Shown here piece by piece: positions 1 through 7,821 of a DNA stretch of 64,000 nucleotides (within the stretch, counting starts at the first letter, position 1; each line of letters starts with the position of its first letter). The DNA comes from Sedimentitalea sp041224545 (GTDB taxonomy: Bacteria; Pseudomonadota; Alphaproteobacteria; Rhodobacterales; Rhodobacteraceae): positions 248,001 to 312,000 of the forward strand of contig NZ_JBGFGP010000166.1 of the NCBI RefSeq assembly GCF_041224545.1. Direction: 5' to 3'. The translations under genes were made by a program, and so were the position numbers. The notes under the pieces were generated by a model, which worked only from the letters and a program-made list of their open reading frames with translations, searched no databases and had not been told where the DNA came from.

Positions 1-2
1 CC

Positions 3-242
3 GCCGAACACCTGCAGCAGGCTGCGCGTGCGGATGCGTTGCAAACCGCGCTGGGGCTGTTGCCGGATCGGCAGCGCGAGGCCGTGGTGCTGCGGCATCT
101 GGAGGGGCTGTCCAATCCGGAAATCGCCGAGATCATGGAGATCAGCACCGAGGCGGTCGAGAGCCTGACCGCACGTGGCAAACGCGCATTGAGCCGGGCA
201 TTGGCCGGGCGAAAGTACGAACTGGGGTATCGCGATGACTGA
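3..242 (+). CDS. ECF RNA polymerase sigma factor, C-terminal part (cut by window edge)
   Basis: The reading frame is open from the first bases of the window, so the gene starts upstream and only about 79 codons are seen. The visible part matches sigma-70 region 4: LPDRQREAVVLRHLEGLSNPEIAEIM followed by an HTH recognition helix (STEAVESLTARGKRALSRAL) that would contact the -35 element. It ends in an ATGACTGA overlap with the next gene, which indicates translational coupling. The following genes (a small one-TM protein and a CnrX/ZraP-like sensor) suggest a metal or envelope-stress sigma operon. The subgroup cannot be assigned without region 2. Confidence 0.85.
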   Translation, partial: AEHLQQAARADALQTALGLLPDRQREAVVLRHLEGLSNPEIAEIMEISTEAVESLTARGKRALSRALAGRKYELGYRDD

Positions 243-588
243 CAGTGACAGAGACATGGTTGATCTGGACGTGTTTTTTGACGCCGCCCGGAGAGAGACG
301 ACGGTCTTGCCGGGTGATCTGGAGCGCCGGATCGTGGCGGATGCCACCCGGGTGCAGCATGAATGGCAGATACCTGCCGCCGCGCCGCGCCCCGGGCGCT
401 GGCGGCAGCTCTATGACATGCTCGGGGGCTGGCCGGCGATCGGTGGGCTGGCAACGGCCTGCGCGGCCGGGGTGTGGCTCGGGTTTTCGCCCCCTGCGAC
501 GCTGCCCGATCCGGCGCAGTATCTTGTCAGCGACACCATGTTTCTGGATGAGGACAGCCTGGTCATTGCGATGGCCGAGGAAGGATAG
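235..588 (+). CDS. Small one-TM protein, candidate anti-sigma factor
   Basis: A 117-residue protein whose ATG overlaps the end of the ECF sigma gene by 8 bases and whose TAG directly abuts the next ATG. The N-terminal 65 residues are charged and presumably cytoplasmic. One hydrophobic segment follows (about residues 65-85, GGLATACAAGVWLGF), and then a short acidic tail that would lie in the periplasm. There is no HxxxCxxC zinc anti-sigma motif and I do not recognise a named family. The position between a sigma factor and a periplasmic sensor, the topology, and the coupling all fit an anti-sigma or linker protein like CnrY. That role is inferred from context only. Confidence 0.6.
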   Translation: MTDSDRDMVDLDVFFDAARRETTVLPGDLERRIVADATRVQHEWQIPAAAPRPGRWRQLYDMLGGWPAIGGLATACAAGVWLGFSPPATLPDPAQYLVSDTMFLDEDSLVIAMAEEG

Positions 589-1089
589 ATGAACATGCAA
601 CAGGACAAACCCGCACCAAGGCGCCGGTTGTGGCTTCGCCTCCTGCTGGGTGCCTCGCTCGCGCTCAACCTGCTGGTGATCGGGCTTGCGGTCGGGGCGG
701 CGCTGCGGTTCGGCGGCCCGGACGGCGCGCGTCGTCCGCCGCCCGTGCTCGGTGCGATGTTGTATCGCGAGTTGCCGCGAGAAGAGCGCAAGGCGGTGCG
801 CCGGGAAATGCGCGAGCGGTCGGTCGATCCCGGTCCGGGTCGCAAGGCCGCGACACTTGAGGTGGCCGCCCTCATACGCAAGAGCCCGTTTGATAGGGCT
901 GCGCTGGAGATGCTGCTGAAGGAACAGTTCGAGCGGCGCGAGACCTGGCAGGCGATGGCGAATACGGTGCTGATCGAGCAGTTGGGTCGCATGACCGACG
1001 ACGAGCGTCAAGCCTATGCGGATCGTCTTGAAGACGCCCTCGAAAGGTCGCGCGATCACGGCAAGAAGCGCAAGGACAAACACCAGTGA
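589..1089 (+). CDS. Periplasmic heavy-metal sensor-like protein (CnrX/ZraP fold)
   Basis: A 166-residue protein with a basic N-terminus, one TM or uncleaved signal anchor at about residues 15-42 (LWLRLLLGASLALNLLVIGL), and a helical, Arg/Glu-rich periplasmic domain typical of the metal-resistance/CnrX family (Metal_resist). It starts immediately after the stop of the preceding gene. In that family the sensor holds an anti-sigma protein and releases the sigma factor on metal binding. The His/Met-rich metal motifs are weak here, so the signal might be envelope stress rather than metal. The tail after about residue 150 is Lys/Arg rich. The operon ends with a strong hairpin about 55 bases downstream. 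Confidence 0.7.
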   Translation: MNMQQDKPAPRRRLWLRLLLGASLALNLLVIGLAVGAALRFGGPDGARRPPPVLGAMLYRELPREERKAVRREMRERSVDPGPGRKAATLEVAALIRKSPFDRAALEMLLKEQFERRETWQAMANTVLIEQLGRMTDDERQAYADRLEDALERSRDHGKKRKDKHQ

Positions 1090-1145
1090 GCGTGCTCGCG
1101 ATGCGAAAAGCGGGATTCGGCGGGGAGGATGCGGCCTTCAATGGC

Positions 1146-1197
1146 CAAAGGTGGCCCACATTGATAATCTCGTGGGCCACCTTTGATGATTTTATTT
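1146..1197 (+). terminator. Intrinsic terminator after the sigma operon
   Basis: A perfect 14-bp inverted repeat (CAAAGGTGGCCCAC at 1146-1159 with GTGGGCCACCTTTG at 1172-1185) has a 12-base loop and is followed on the + strand by a T-rich stretch (TTTTATTT near 1190-1197). The loop is long for a terminator, but its placement between the + strand operon and the convergent tRNA gene fits. Confidence 0.6.
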
Positions 1198-1214
1198 GAA
1201 AAAAAAGTGGCTAT

Positions 1215-1291
1215 TGGTAGGCCCGGCAGGACTTGAACCCGCAACCAAAGCGTTATGAGCGCTCTGCTCTAACCAATTGAGCTACAGGCCC
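1215..1291 (-). tRNA. tRNA-Ile2 (CAU anticodon, lysidine type)
   Basis: Read on the minus strand, a complete 77-base cloverleaf runs from GGGCCTG to CCA. The D-arm GCTCAATTGGTTAGAGC, anticodon loop CTCATAA and T-arm GGGTTCAAGTCC are all clear, and CCA is encoded. The anticodon is CAU, which could be elongator Met or Ile2. The acceptor stem has C4-G69 and C5-G68, as in the Ile2 tRNA recognised by TilS, and not the U4/A5 of elongator Met. I therefore call Ile2, which reads AUA after lysidine modification. The first pair is G1-U72. Confidence 0.9.
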
Positions 1292-1407
1292 GCCTTTGCG
1301 TTGCGTATCACGATGAGCGGGCGCGTCAAGTGCGTGTTCGTCAGGATATGTTGCAAGCGGCAACGCAATGTTCTACCCCGCGCGCAGGCAGCACAGGGAC
1401 AGCGCGC

Positions 1408-2454
1408 ATGACAAACGGCAAGAATGGCATCACCTACGCCCAGGCGGGGGTGGATATCGACGCGGGCAACGCGCTGGTCGAGCGGATCAAGCCTGCGGCC
1501 AAACGCACCGCGCGACCCGGCGTGGCGGGCGGTCTTGGCGGGTTTGGGGCGTTGTTCGATCTCAAGGCGGCGGGGTTCGACGATCCGGTGCTGGTTGCCG
1601 CCACCGATGGCGTCGGCACCAAGTTGCGGATCGCGATCGACACCGGTCATGTGGACGGCGTGGGTATCGATCTTGTTGCGATGTGCGTCAACGACCTGGT
1701 TTGCCAGGGGGCGGAACCGCTGTTCTTTCTGGATTACTTTGCCACCGGCAAGCTTGAGACCGAAACCGCCGCGCGGATCATCGAAGGTATTGCGACGGGA
1801 TGCGAGGGCTCGGGTTGTGCTCTGATCGGTGGCGAAACCGCCGAGATGCCGGGCATGTACCCGGCGGGGGATTTCGATCTTGCGGGATTTGCCGTCGGCG
1901 CGATGGAGCGCGGCACCGCGCTGCCCGATGGCGTGGCCGAGGGCGACGTTCTGCTGGGGCTGGCGAGCGATGGCGTGCATTCGAACGGGTATTCGCTGGT
2001 ACGCAAGCTGGTCGGGATGTCGGGGCTTGACTGGGCGTCGGACTGTCCGTTCGGCAACGGCACCCTGGGGGCGGCGCTGCTGACGCCGACACGGCTCTAT
2101 GTCAAACCGGCCCTGGCGGCGGTGCGTGCCGGTGGCGTACACGCGCTGGCCCATATCACCGGGGGCGGGCTGACGGAAAACCTGCCTCGGGTGTTGCCGG
2201 AGGGGCTGGGGGCGAGCATCGACCTCGGGGCCTGGCAACTGCCGGGTGTCTTTGAATGGATGGCCGGGATTGGCAACATCGCTGAGGCCGAGATGCTCAA
2301 GACATTCAATTGCGGCATCGGCATGATCCTTGTTTGCGATCCTGCAAGGGCCGGGGAACTGGCTGCCCTGCTGGGTGGGGCGGGGGAAACTGTGCACCGG
2401 ATCGGCACGGTTACCGGCACTCCCGGCATGCAGTACCGGGGCACGCTGGCGTGA
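1408..2454 (+). CDS. purM: Phosphoribosylformylglycinamidine cyclo-ligase (AIR synthase)
   Basis: A 348-residue PurM, close to the E. coli length of 345. It performs the ATP-dependent ring closure of FGAM to AIR in purine synthesis. The N-terminal YAQAGVDIDAGN, GGLGGFGALFDL, ATDGVGTKL (about 66-73) and AMCVNDL motifs and the C-terminal HITGGGLTENLPRVLP are diagnostic. The frame is open upstream to a GTG at 1330, but the extra residues are not family-like. The ATG at 1408 gives the conserved MTNGKNGITYAQAG start. Its stop overlaps the GTG of purN by 4 bases, so the two are translationally coupled. Confidence 0.97.
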   Translation: MTNGKNGITYAQAGVDIDAGNALVERIKPAAKRTARPGVAGGLGGFGALFDLKAAGFDDPVLVAATDGVGTKLRIAIDTGHVDGVGIDLVAMCVNDLVCQGAEPLFFLDYFATGKLETETAARIIEGIATGCEGSGCALIGGETAEMPGMYPAGDFDLAGFAVGAMERGTALPDGVAEGDVLLGLASDGVHSNGYSLVRKLVGMSGLDWASDCPFGNGTLGAALLTPTRLYVKPALAAVRAGGVHALAHITGGGLTENLPRVLPEGLGASIDLGAWQLPGVFEWMAGIGNIAEAEMLKTFNCGIGMILVCDPARAGELAALLGGAGETVHRIGTVTGTPGMQYRGTLA

Positions 2455-3047
2455 GTCACAAGCGCGTTGCGATCCTGATTTCCGGCGGCGGCTCCAACAT
2501 GGTCGCGCTGCTGGGCAGCATGACCGGCGATCACCCGGCGCGCCCCTGTCTGGTCCTGTCCAATGACGCCGGTGCGGGTGGCCTGGCCAGGGCGGCGGAG
2601 CGCGGGGTGGCGACGGCAGTCATCGATCACAAGCCGTTTGGCGCAGACCGCGCGGCGTTCGAAGCGGAGCTCGTCAAGCCGCTGATCGCGGCACGGACCG
2701 ATATCGTGTGTCTCGCGGGGTTCATGCGCGTGCTTACCGCCGGTTTCGTCGGCCAGTGGACGGGGCGTATGTTGAACATTCACCCGTCGCTCCTGCCGAA
2801 ATACCGGGGCCTGCACACACATGCGCGCGCCCTTGATGCGGGCGACGCCGAGCATGGCTGTACCGTGCACGAAGTAACGCCCGAACTGGATGACGGGCCG
2901 ATCCTCGGGCAGGCTCGGGTGCCTGTGCGCTCTGACGATACCCCGCAGACATTGGCCGCCCGGGTTCTGGTGCAGGAACACAGGCTCTATCCGGCGGTGC
3001 TGCGGCGATTCTGCGATGGGAACCGCGAACCGCTTTTGTTGCCATAG
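2451..3047 (+). CDS. purN: Phosphoribosylglycinamide formyltransferase 1
   Basis: A 198-residue PurN that transfers a formyl group from 10-formyl-THF to GAR. It shows ISGGGSNM for the phosphate of GAR (about 10-17), the catalytic NIHPSLLPKYRGLHTH segment (N109, H111) and the later HEVTPELDDGPI with the catalytic Asp. The start is GTG at 2451 inside the purM stop (GTGA overlap), chosen because the protein begins properly with SHKRVAILISGGG. An open frame extends upstream into purM but is a shadow. It forms an operon with purM; the other purine genes purC, purS and purQ lie separately at 11.3-13.0 kb. Confidence 0.96.
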   Translation: MSHKRVAILISGGGSNMVALLGSMTGDHPARPCLVLSNDAGAGGLARAAERGVATAVIDHKPFGADRAAFEAELVKPLIAARTDIVCLAGFMRVLTAGFVGQWTGRMLNIHPSLLPKYRGLHTHARALDAGDAEHGCTVHEVTPELDDGPILGQARVPVRSDDTPQTLAARVLVQEHRLYPAVLRRFCDGNREPLLLP

Positions 3048-3165
3048 TCCGCTGCGGCATCCGGTTTGCAATTTGCGCGGATTGATCTAAGGGTTGAACA
3101 AGGCGGCGCGTCATATGCGCCCACCGCGCAAGAACAACAACAAACAAGCAGACGACAGCCCAAAT

Positions 3166-4323
3166 ATGCGAACCCTCACAACGACCGAAGACCTTGCTGC
3201 CTTTTGCAAGGAGGCCCATGGCCAGCCCTATGTCACCGTCGACACCGAGTTCCTGCGCGAGCGGACGTATTATTCCAAGCTGTGCCTCGTGCAATTGGCG
3301 CTGCCGGGCGAAGGAGATGAAAACGCGGTTCTGGTCGACCCGCTCGCCAATGACATGTCGCTTGAACCGCTCTATGACCTGTTTCGCGACACCAGCATCG
3401 TCAAGGTCTTTCACGCGGCCCGGCAGGATCTCGAAATCTTCTGGGTCGAAGCCAAGGTTTTTCCAGAGCCGCTCTTTGACACGCAGGTCGCTGCGATGGT
3501 CTGCGGATTCGGCGAGCAGGCCGGATATGAAACCCTGGTGCGCAAGATCGCGCGGGCTTCGGTCGACAAGTCGAGCCGCTTCACCGACTGGTCGCGCCGT
3601 CCGCTGAGCGAGGCGCAAAAGAAATATGCTCTGGCCGATGTCACGCATCTGCGCGGGATTTACGAATATCTGGACGCCGAGCTGAAGAAAACCAATCGAT
3701 CCCGCTGGGTTGCCGAGGAATTGCAGACCCTGACCAATCCGGCCACTTACGAGATCGAGCCGGAGGAGGCGTGGAAACGCGTCAAGACGCGCACCAATTC
3801 CGCCAGGTTTCTCGCCATCGTTCAGGCACTGGCGGCGTTTCGCGAAGGCTATGCCCAGAGCAACAACATTCCGCGAAACCGGGTGTTCAAGGATGATGCG
3901 CTGGTTGAGCTGGCATCGGCCAAACCACGCTCGGCCTCGGATCTCGGGGGGTTGCGGCTGTTGCAGCGTGAAGCGCGGCGCGGCGCGATTGCCGATGGCA
4001 TACTGGCCGCGGTCGAACGGGGCGTGACCTGTCCGCCCGACAAGATGCCGAAACCCGACCGGGCGCGTGAAAAGCTGCAGGTCAACCCGGCGCTTGCGGA
4101 TCTGCTGCGCGTTCTGCTCAAGTCCAAGACCGAGAGTTCCGGCGTCGCGGCAAAGTTGATGGCCACCAGTTCGGAGCTGGATCAGATCGCTGCGGGTGAG
4201 CGCGACGTGCCCGCCTTGTCCGGTTGGCGGCATGAGGTGTTTGGCGCGGATGCGCTGCGGCTCTGCGAGGGCAAGATCGGATTGGCGGCCAAGGGGCAAT
4301 CCGTGGTTGTTGTAGAGCTTTAA
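3166..4323 (+). CDS. rnd: Ribonuclease D
   Basis: A 385-residue DEDDy 3'-5' exoribonuclease that trims tRNA 3' ends. Exo I is VDTEFLRERTYY (D26, E28), exo II is FHAARQDLEIFW and exo III is YALADVTHL. One HRDC-type domain follows at about residues 205-290 and a second degenerate one at the C-terminus, matching the two-HRDC layout of RNase D. I chose the ATG at 3166 over the upstream ATG at 3094 because MRTLTTTEDLAAFC matches the family start and the extra 24 residues are low complexity. It sits 118 bases after purN with no clear terminator between. Confidence 0.94.
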   Translation: MRTLTTTEDLAAFCKEAHGQPYVTVDTEFLRERTYYSKLCLVQLALPGEGDENAVLVDPLANDMSLEPLYDLFRDTSIVKVFHAARQDLEIFWVEAKVFPEPLFDTQVAAMVCGFGEQAGYETLVRKIARASVDKSSRFTDWSRRPLSEAQKKYALADVTHLRGIYEYLDAELKKTNRSRWVAEELQTLTNPATYEIEPEEAWKRVKTRTNSARFLAIVQALAAFREGYAQSNNIPRNRVFKDDALVELASAKPRSASDLGGLRLLQREARRGAIADGILAAVERGVTCPPDKMPKPDRAREKLQVNPALADLLRVLLKSKTESSGVAAKLMATSSELDQIAAGERDVPALSGWRHEVFGADALRLCEGKIGLAAKGQSVVVVEL

Positions 4324-4540
4324 TTTTTACACTTAAAATATTATAAATTAAATAAAAATTATCGCGCAGCAGGGGCTGCGCTACCTGTTGCATGATCCCG
4401 TCCCGAACAGTTTCCAGCGTGGCAAAGTATGAGTTGGTAACGCAACAATCCGACGCATAACGGGGCGGGCGCCCCGTCTTGCGTGAGCCTATGCGGGCGA
4501 CGATCCTGAACCGGATGCAATCCGGGAAAAAGCGGCCCGA

Positions 4541-5041
4541 TCAGCGCCGGCGCGATTGCATCGCGTTCTGCGCCCCCGTGACGATCACCTGGTTGATTCC
4601 CGCCAGTTCCTGACTGGACAGCGCGAGCCCGTCGGTGACCTTGCGGGATTGTTCCGACCCGATGATCGTATCGTAAACCGGGTAGGCGACGCGGAAATCC
4701 AGACGCAGGATGCCGTCCTCGGGGATGAGGGTGCCGCCCGGAGGCGTCAGAACGGCGGCGAAGGCGCCCTGCCTGCTCGCCACACCCTCGGCCAAAATGA
4801 TCGCCCCTGTCGGCGTTCGGTCAATCTGCAGTTTGGTGACCTTGGCGATCAGGACGGTGCTGTCTGCCGCCTTGGGTCGCCTGAACAGACCGTCACGTCG
4901 GGTGGGAATCAGCGGGTTGTTGGCTTCGATCGCCGTGAGATCCGCATTCGGCGGCGCATCGCCACCGCCGAACCAACTGCGCCGGCCACAACCTGAGAGG
5001 ATCAGGCTGGCGGCAAGAAGGACTGTGAGGGTCTTTTTCAT
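4541..5041 (-). CDS. Putative lipoprotein of unknown function
   Basis: A 166-residue protein that starts at 5041 with MKKTLTVLLAASLILSGCG, a type II signal peptide with lipobox LSGC and Cys18 as the lipidated residue. The upstream extension of the open frame to 5197 has no signal character and was rejected. The mature part has a disordered, Pro/Asn-rich start and then a beta-rich domain (STVLIAKVTKLQIDRTPTGAIILAEGVASRQGAF). It ends with Arg residues. I do not recognise a functional family; it looks like a conserved Rhodobacteraceae envelope lipoprotein. The 217 bases between rnd and its end include an AT-rich stretch at 4321-4360. Confidence 0.75.
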   Translation of the reverse strand: MKKTLTVLLAASLILSGCGRRSWFGGGDAPPNADLTAIEANNPLIPTRRDGLFRRPKAADSTVLIAKVTKLQIDRTPTGAIILAEGVASRQGAFAAVLTPPGGTLIPEDGILRLDFRVAYPVYDTIIGSEQSRKVTDGLALSSQELAGINQVIVTGAQNAMQSRRR

Positions 5042-5171
5042 CTGATGCGCCGTTTGTATTGTCTTGCATCGGGTTATCGCATCACGCCGCCGTTGAAAAG
5101 GTTCAAGGCGGGGGTGGACAGTACCGATGTCGCGACATACCTCGGCTGCATGCAGTTCTGAGGAGCGAGAC

Positions 5172-5582
5172 ATGGCCAGCCCCGCGTTTGAAGACATCGT
5201 CGAGGATTTCGAGTTCCTGGAAGACTGGGAAGATCGCTACCGCTACGTGATCGAACAGGGCAAGGCGATGGAACCGCTTCCCGATGCGCTCAAGGTGCCG
5301 GCCACCAAGGTCGAAGGGTGCGCCAGCCAGGTCTGGCTGCACCCGGTCATCGAGGGTGGTGTTTTCCGGTTCGATGGCGAAAGCGACGCGATGATCGTGC
5401 GCGGTCTGATCGCCGTCCTGCGGGCGCTTTATAACGACCTGCCGGTGGCCGATGTGCCGGCGGTGGATGCGCGCGCCGAAATGGCTCGGCTGGGTCTGAA
5501 CGATCATCTTTCGGCGCAACGGTCGAACGGTTTGCGCGCGATGATCGAGCGTATCCGCAAGGTCGCGGCAGAGGCGGGCTGA
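5172..5582 (+). CDS. sufE: Cysteine desulfuration protein SufE
   Basis: A 136-residue SufE (E. coli length 138). It accepts sulfane sulfur from the SufS cysteine desulfurase and passes it to the SufBCD scaffold. The key segment is PATKVEGCASQVWL, with the acceptor Cys at about residue 49, followed by the typical FDGESDAMIVRGLIAVL helix. The ATG at 5172 has a GGAG-type ribosome site (AGGAGCGAGAC) just upstream; an earlier in-frame ATG at 5127 lacks one. No suf operon is next to it, so this is a stand-alone copy, as is usual in this family. Confidence 0.95.
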   Translation: MASPAFEDIVEDFEFLEDWEDRYRYVIEQGKAMEPLPDALKVPATKVEGCASQVWLHPVIEGGVFRFDGESDAMIVRGLIAVLRALYNDLPVADVPAVDARAEMARLGLNDHLSAQRSNGLRAMIERIRKVAAEAG

Positions 5583-5587
5583 TCCCG

Positions 5588-6181
5588 TCACTCGCCAACC
5601 GGCGTCACCCCGTACCTCCTGGCCAGAATCCTGCTTTGGGGCTGCCAGTCATAACGCGTGTCCTCTGGCACCCTTGCCCAGAACAGTCGGCCTCCGTTCC
5701 GCCAGGGATCAAGGACGATCCCGCTCTGCATGGGTTGATCCCGGGCGCTGATCAACGCGGTCGAATGATCGATGCGCAAAGGGTTGTCGGCATTGGCAAT
5801 CGCGCGATGAATGTCCAGGGTACGGAAGTTCTCGGCATCCAGCCGCTTTTGCATGTCCTCCGCCCAATGCCAGCACAGCCCGCGCGGCTTGAGGCCCATG
5901 TTGACCTTGGTGTTGTGCACCAGCGGCGGGTCGCTGATTTCATAGGCAATCGCCAGTTCCCGTGCGTGGGAATAGGAGATCCGTGCCGCACGGTCGGCTT
6001 CGCCGGGATCGACACCCGGACCAAGGGCGCGGATCGCGTCGGCAAGGCGTTGGGTGTCTTCAGCCTGGTATCCGGTTGAAGCGGCGCATGCGGACAGGGT
6101 CAGGAACAGCAGTGCCGAGCAGAGATGGAAGAGATTTTGCCAGTGCACCGGTGGCTGCCCGTCCTGTTTGCATCGTTTCAA
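5588..6181 (-). CDS. Hypothetical lipoprotein
   Basis: A 197-residue protein with a type II signal peptide ending in lipobox LSAC at about residues 30-33. The mature region is well folded in appearance (SHARELAIAYEISDPPLVHNTKVNMG, CWHWAEDMQKRL, LDPWRNGGRLFWARVPEDTRYDW) with conserved-looking Trp, His and Cys residues. The fold recalls small cysteine-peptidase-like lipoproteins, but I cannot confirm a triad. It is convergent with sufE, with 5 bases between the stops. The next gene in the same direction (DUF1638) ends 10 bases from this start, so the two could be cotranscribed. Confidence 0.75.
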   Translation of the reverse strand: MKRCKQDGQPPVHWQNLFHLCSALLFLTLSACAASTGYQAEDTQRLADAIRALGPGVDPGEADRAARISYSHARELAIAYEISDPPLVHNTKVNMGLKPRGLCWHWAEDMQKRLDAENFRTLDIHRAIANADNPLRIDHSTALISARDQPMQSGIVLDPWRNGGRLFWARVPEDTRYDWQPQSRILARRYGVTPVGE

Positions 6182-6191
6182 TCGCTACCGC

Positions 6192-6857
6192 TCAGCCCGG
6201 CGTTTGTCGAGCGGGACGACCCGCCCAGGAGGCCAGCGTGCCTTCGAGATCTCCGTAGCCCGTGGCACGGTATTCAAAGGCCAGACCAAGGCGCGCGGCA
6301 CACTCTTCGGCTTTGGCGCGCAGGGCAGGATCGTCGGTCTGTGCCTGGTAGACAAGCTTGGTGTAGTTGCCAAAAATCATGTCGCGCAACTCCGGATGCC
6401 GGTCCAGCCCCATCGGTTTCCACACAAACGCATCGAACTGGCGGACCAGGAAGTCGGTCAGGTAAAAAGCGCTGATCTCGTCCTCGGCGCGCGACTGAAA
6501 GGCCGCGTTGCCTTCGAAGAAGGAATAGCAATGGGGGCCCTCGACCATCTGCACCCCCAGTTCGTCGCATTTCGCCCGCAGCAGGCCGCCGGTGCCGCAA
6601 TCGGCATAGACCACGAAGATGTCGTCATATGCGCCACGATGTCTGGCCACGGTTTCGGTCACGGCTTCGGTGATCTTTTCCGGGTAGAGGTGCAGTTTGG
6701 CCGGAAGACAGGTCAGGTCGAGATGGTCCCAGCGGTTGCGTGTCTTGAGGTCGAGGATTTCACGCGCCAGCGCTCCGCAGGCGATCAGCAGGATTCGCCC
6801 GGTGCCCGATGCGGGCAGGCCGGTGTCGGTCAGGCTGCGGTCGCTGATCTGATCCAT
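6192..6857 (-). CDS. DUF1638 domain protein next to corrinoid gene
   Basis: A 221-residue protein of the DUF1638 family, which in other organisms is found with corrinoid methyltransferase genes. It carries an N-terminal GRILLIACGALAREI, a central YADCGTGGLL and a later GPHCYSFFEG. These Cys/Gly segments could bind a metal or cofactor. The start at 6857 has GGAG upstream and gives MDQISDRSL; the longer open frame to 6995 was rejected because it runs through the terminator and into the next gene. The corrinoid protein gene lies 62 bases upstream in the same direction with an intrinsic terminator between, so expression is probably by partial readthrough. Its biochemical role is unknown. Confidence 0.85.
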   Translation of the reverse strand: MDQISDRSLTDTGLPASGTGRILLIACGALAREILDLKTRNRWDHLDLTCLPAKLHLYPEKITEAVTETVARHRGAYDDIFVVYADCGTGGLLRAKCDELGVQMVEGPHCYSFFEGNAAFQSRAEDEISAFYLTDFLVRQFDAFVWKPMGLDRHPELRDMIFGNYTKLVYQAQTDDPALRAKAEECAARLGLAFEYRATGYGDLEGTLASWAGRPARQTPG

Positions 6858-6871
6858 CGCGTCTCCTGACG

Positions 6872-6896
6872 AAAAAGGCCCGCCGTGGGGCGGGCC
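6872..6896 (-). terminator. Intrinsic terminator between corrinoid and DUF1638 genes
   Basis: On the minus strand, GGCCCGCC and GGCGGGCC form an 8-bp perfect GC stem with a 4-base loop, followed directly by TTTTT and then the ribosome site of the DUF1638 gene. It is a classical intrinsic terminator inside an apparent operon, probably lowering the downstream gene relative to the corrinoid gene. Confidence 0.8.
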
Positions 6897-6919
6897 GGTG
6901 TTTCGCATTCCTGGCCCGG

Positions 6920-7618
6920 TCAGGCGCTCAGGCGATTGTGCTTGCGCCCGATCCAGTCCTTGGCGGTCTCCACCGCAACCGCGGCGTCGCGGCAATAGGC
7001 GTCCGCCCCGATTGCCTTGCTGAATTCTTCGTTGAGCGGCGCGCCGCCAACCAGAACAATGTAGTCTTCACGCTTGCCCTGTTCAACGAGCGTGTCGATC
7101 ACCACCTTCATGTAAGGCATGGTCGTCGTCAGCAGCGCGGACATGCCCAGGATATCGGCATCTTCGCGTTCGAGCGCCTCGAGATAGTTTTCCACCGGGT
7201 TGTTGATGCCCAGATCGACAATCTCGAACCCGGCGCCTTCCATCATCATGCCGACGAGGTTCTTGCCGATGTCGTGGATGTCGCCCTTGACGGTGCCGAT
7301 CACCATCTTGCCGACCCGTGGCGCGCCGGTTTCTGCGAGCAATGGCTTGAGAATGGCCATGCCGCCCTTCATCGCGTTCGCCGCGAGCAACACTTCGGGA
7401 ACGAACAGGATACCGTCCCGGAAATCGGCACCCACGATGGTCATGCCACCAACCAGCGCCTCGGTCAGGATCTTGTAGGGTTCCCAGTTGCGTTCGAGCA
7501 GGATGTTCACACCCTCTTCGATCTCTTCGCGGAGACCGTCATAGAGGTCGTCAAACATTTGCTGGACAAGCTCTTCGTCGTCCAGTTCCGACAGGATGAT
7601 GTCATCTTCTTCCGACAT
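6920..7618 (-). CDS. Methyltransferase corrinoid protein (B12-binding subunit of a split methionine synthase)
   Basis: A 232-residue protein with an N-terminal helical B12-cap domain (about 15-100, ALVGGMTIVGADFRDGILFVPEVLLAANAM) and a cobalamin-binding Rossmann domain with the DxHxxG motif (GDIHDIGKNL, D113/H115/G118) and SALLTTTMPYM/LVGGAPL segments. The His replaces the lower axial ligand of methylcobalamin. This matches the corrinoid modules of MetH and MtbC/MtaC. A homocysteine methyltransferase lacking a B12 domain is encoded 2 kb away, and there is no full-length MetH in the window, so I read this as the corrinoid part of a split MetH. The start at 7618 has AAGGAAG upstream; a GTG two codons earlier is possible. 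Confidence 0.9.
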   Translation of the reverse strand: MSEEDDIILSELDDEELVQQMFDDLYDGLREEIEEGVNILLERNWEPYKILTEALVGGMTIVGADFRDGILFVPEVLLAANAMKGGMAILKPLLAETGAPRVGKMVIGTVKGDIHDIGKNLVGMMMEGAGFEIVDLGINNPVENYLEALEREDADILGMSALLTTTMPYMKVVIDTLVEQGKREDYIVLVGGAPLNEEFSKAIGADAYCRDAAVAVETAKDWIGRKHNRLSA

Positions 7619-7821
7619 GCGCACACTTCCTTGCTGGGGGCGATCCCCGTGGCCCTATTGCTTCGTTATTGCCATTTGGTCGCGGGCAGACTCGGTTAAT
7701 TGCGACACTGGTGGCCCTGCAACCGACTTCTATCGCCGAATCCGGCGGATTGATAATGAAGTTTACACATGGAGATCATGGGGATCTTGTTAATGTTCCC
7801 AATTTGTTCTATCCATGACTC
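7619..7821 (-). promoter_or_regulatory. Divergent promoter region and corrinoid-gene leader
   Basis: This 203-bp region separates the corrinoid gene (minus) from the radical SAM gene (plus). On the minus strand the leader contains a short hairpin GGGG-ATCG-CCCC just before the AAGGAAG ribosome site (7637-7648), and a weaker GTCGC/GCGAC pair further up (7679-7706). I looked for a SAM or cobalamin riboswitch and did not find a convincing consensus. Promoter boxes are not clear. Confidence 0.3.

Noticed and set aside
2734..4299. 521-codon minus-strand frame opposite rnd
   Set aside because: The + strand encodes a clear RNase D; the antisense frame has no family likeness and reflects GC-rich codon bias.
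7619..7821. SAM/SAH or cobalamin riboswitch before the corrinoid gene
   Set aside because: Only weak hairpins; no match to the conserved loops of these classes.
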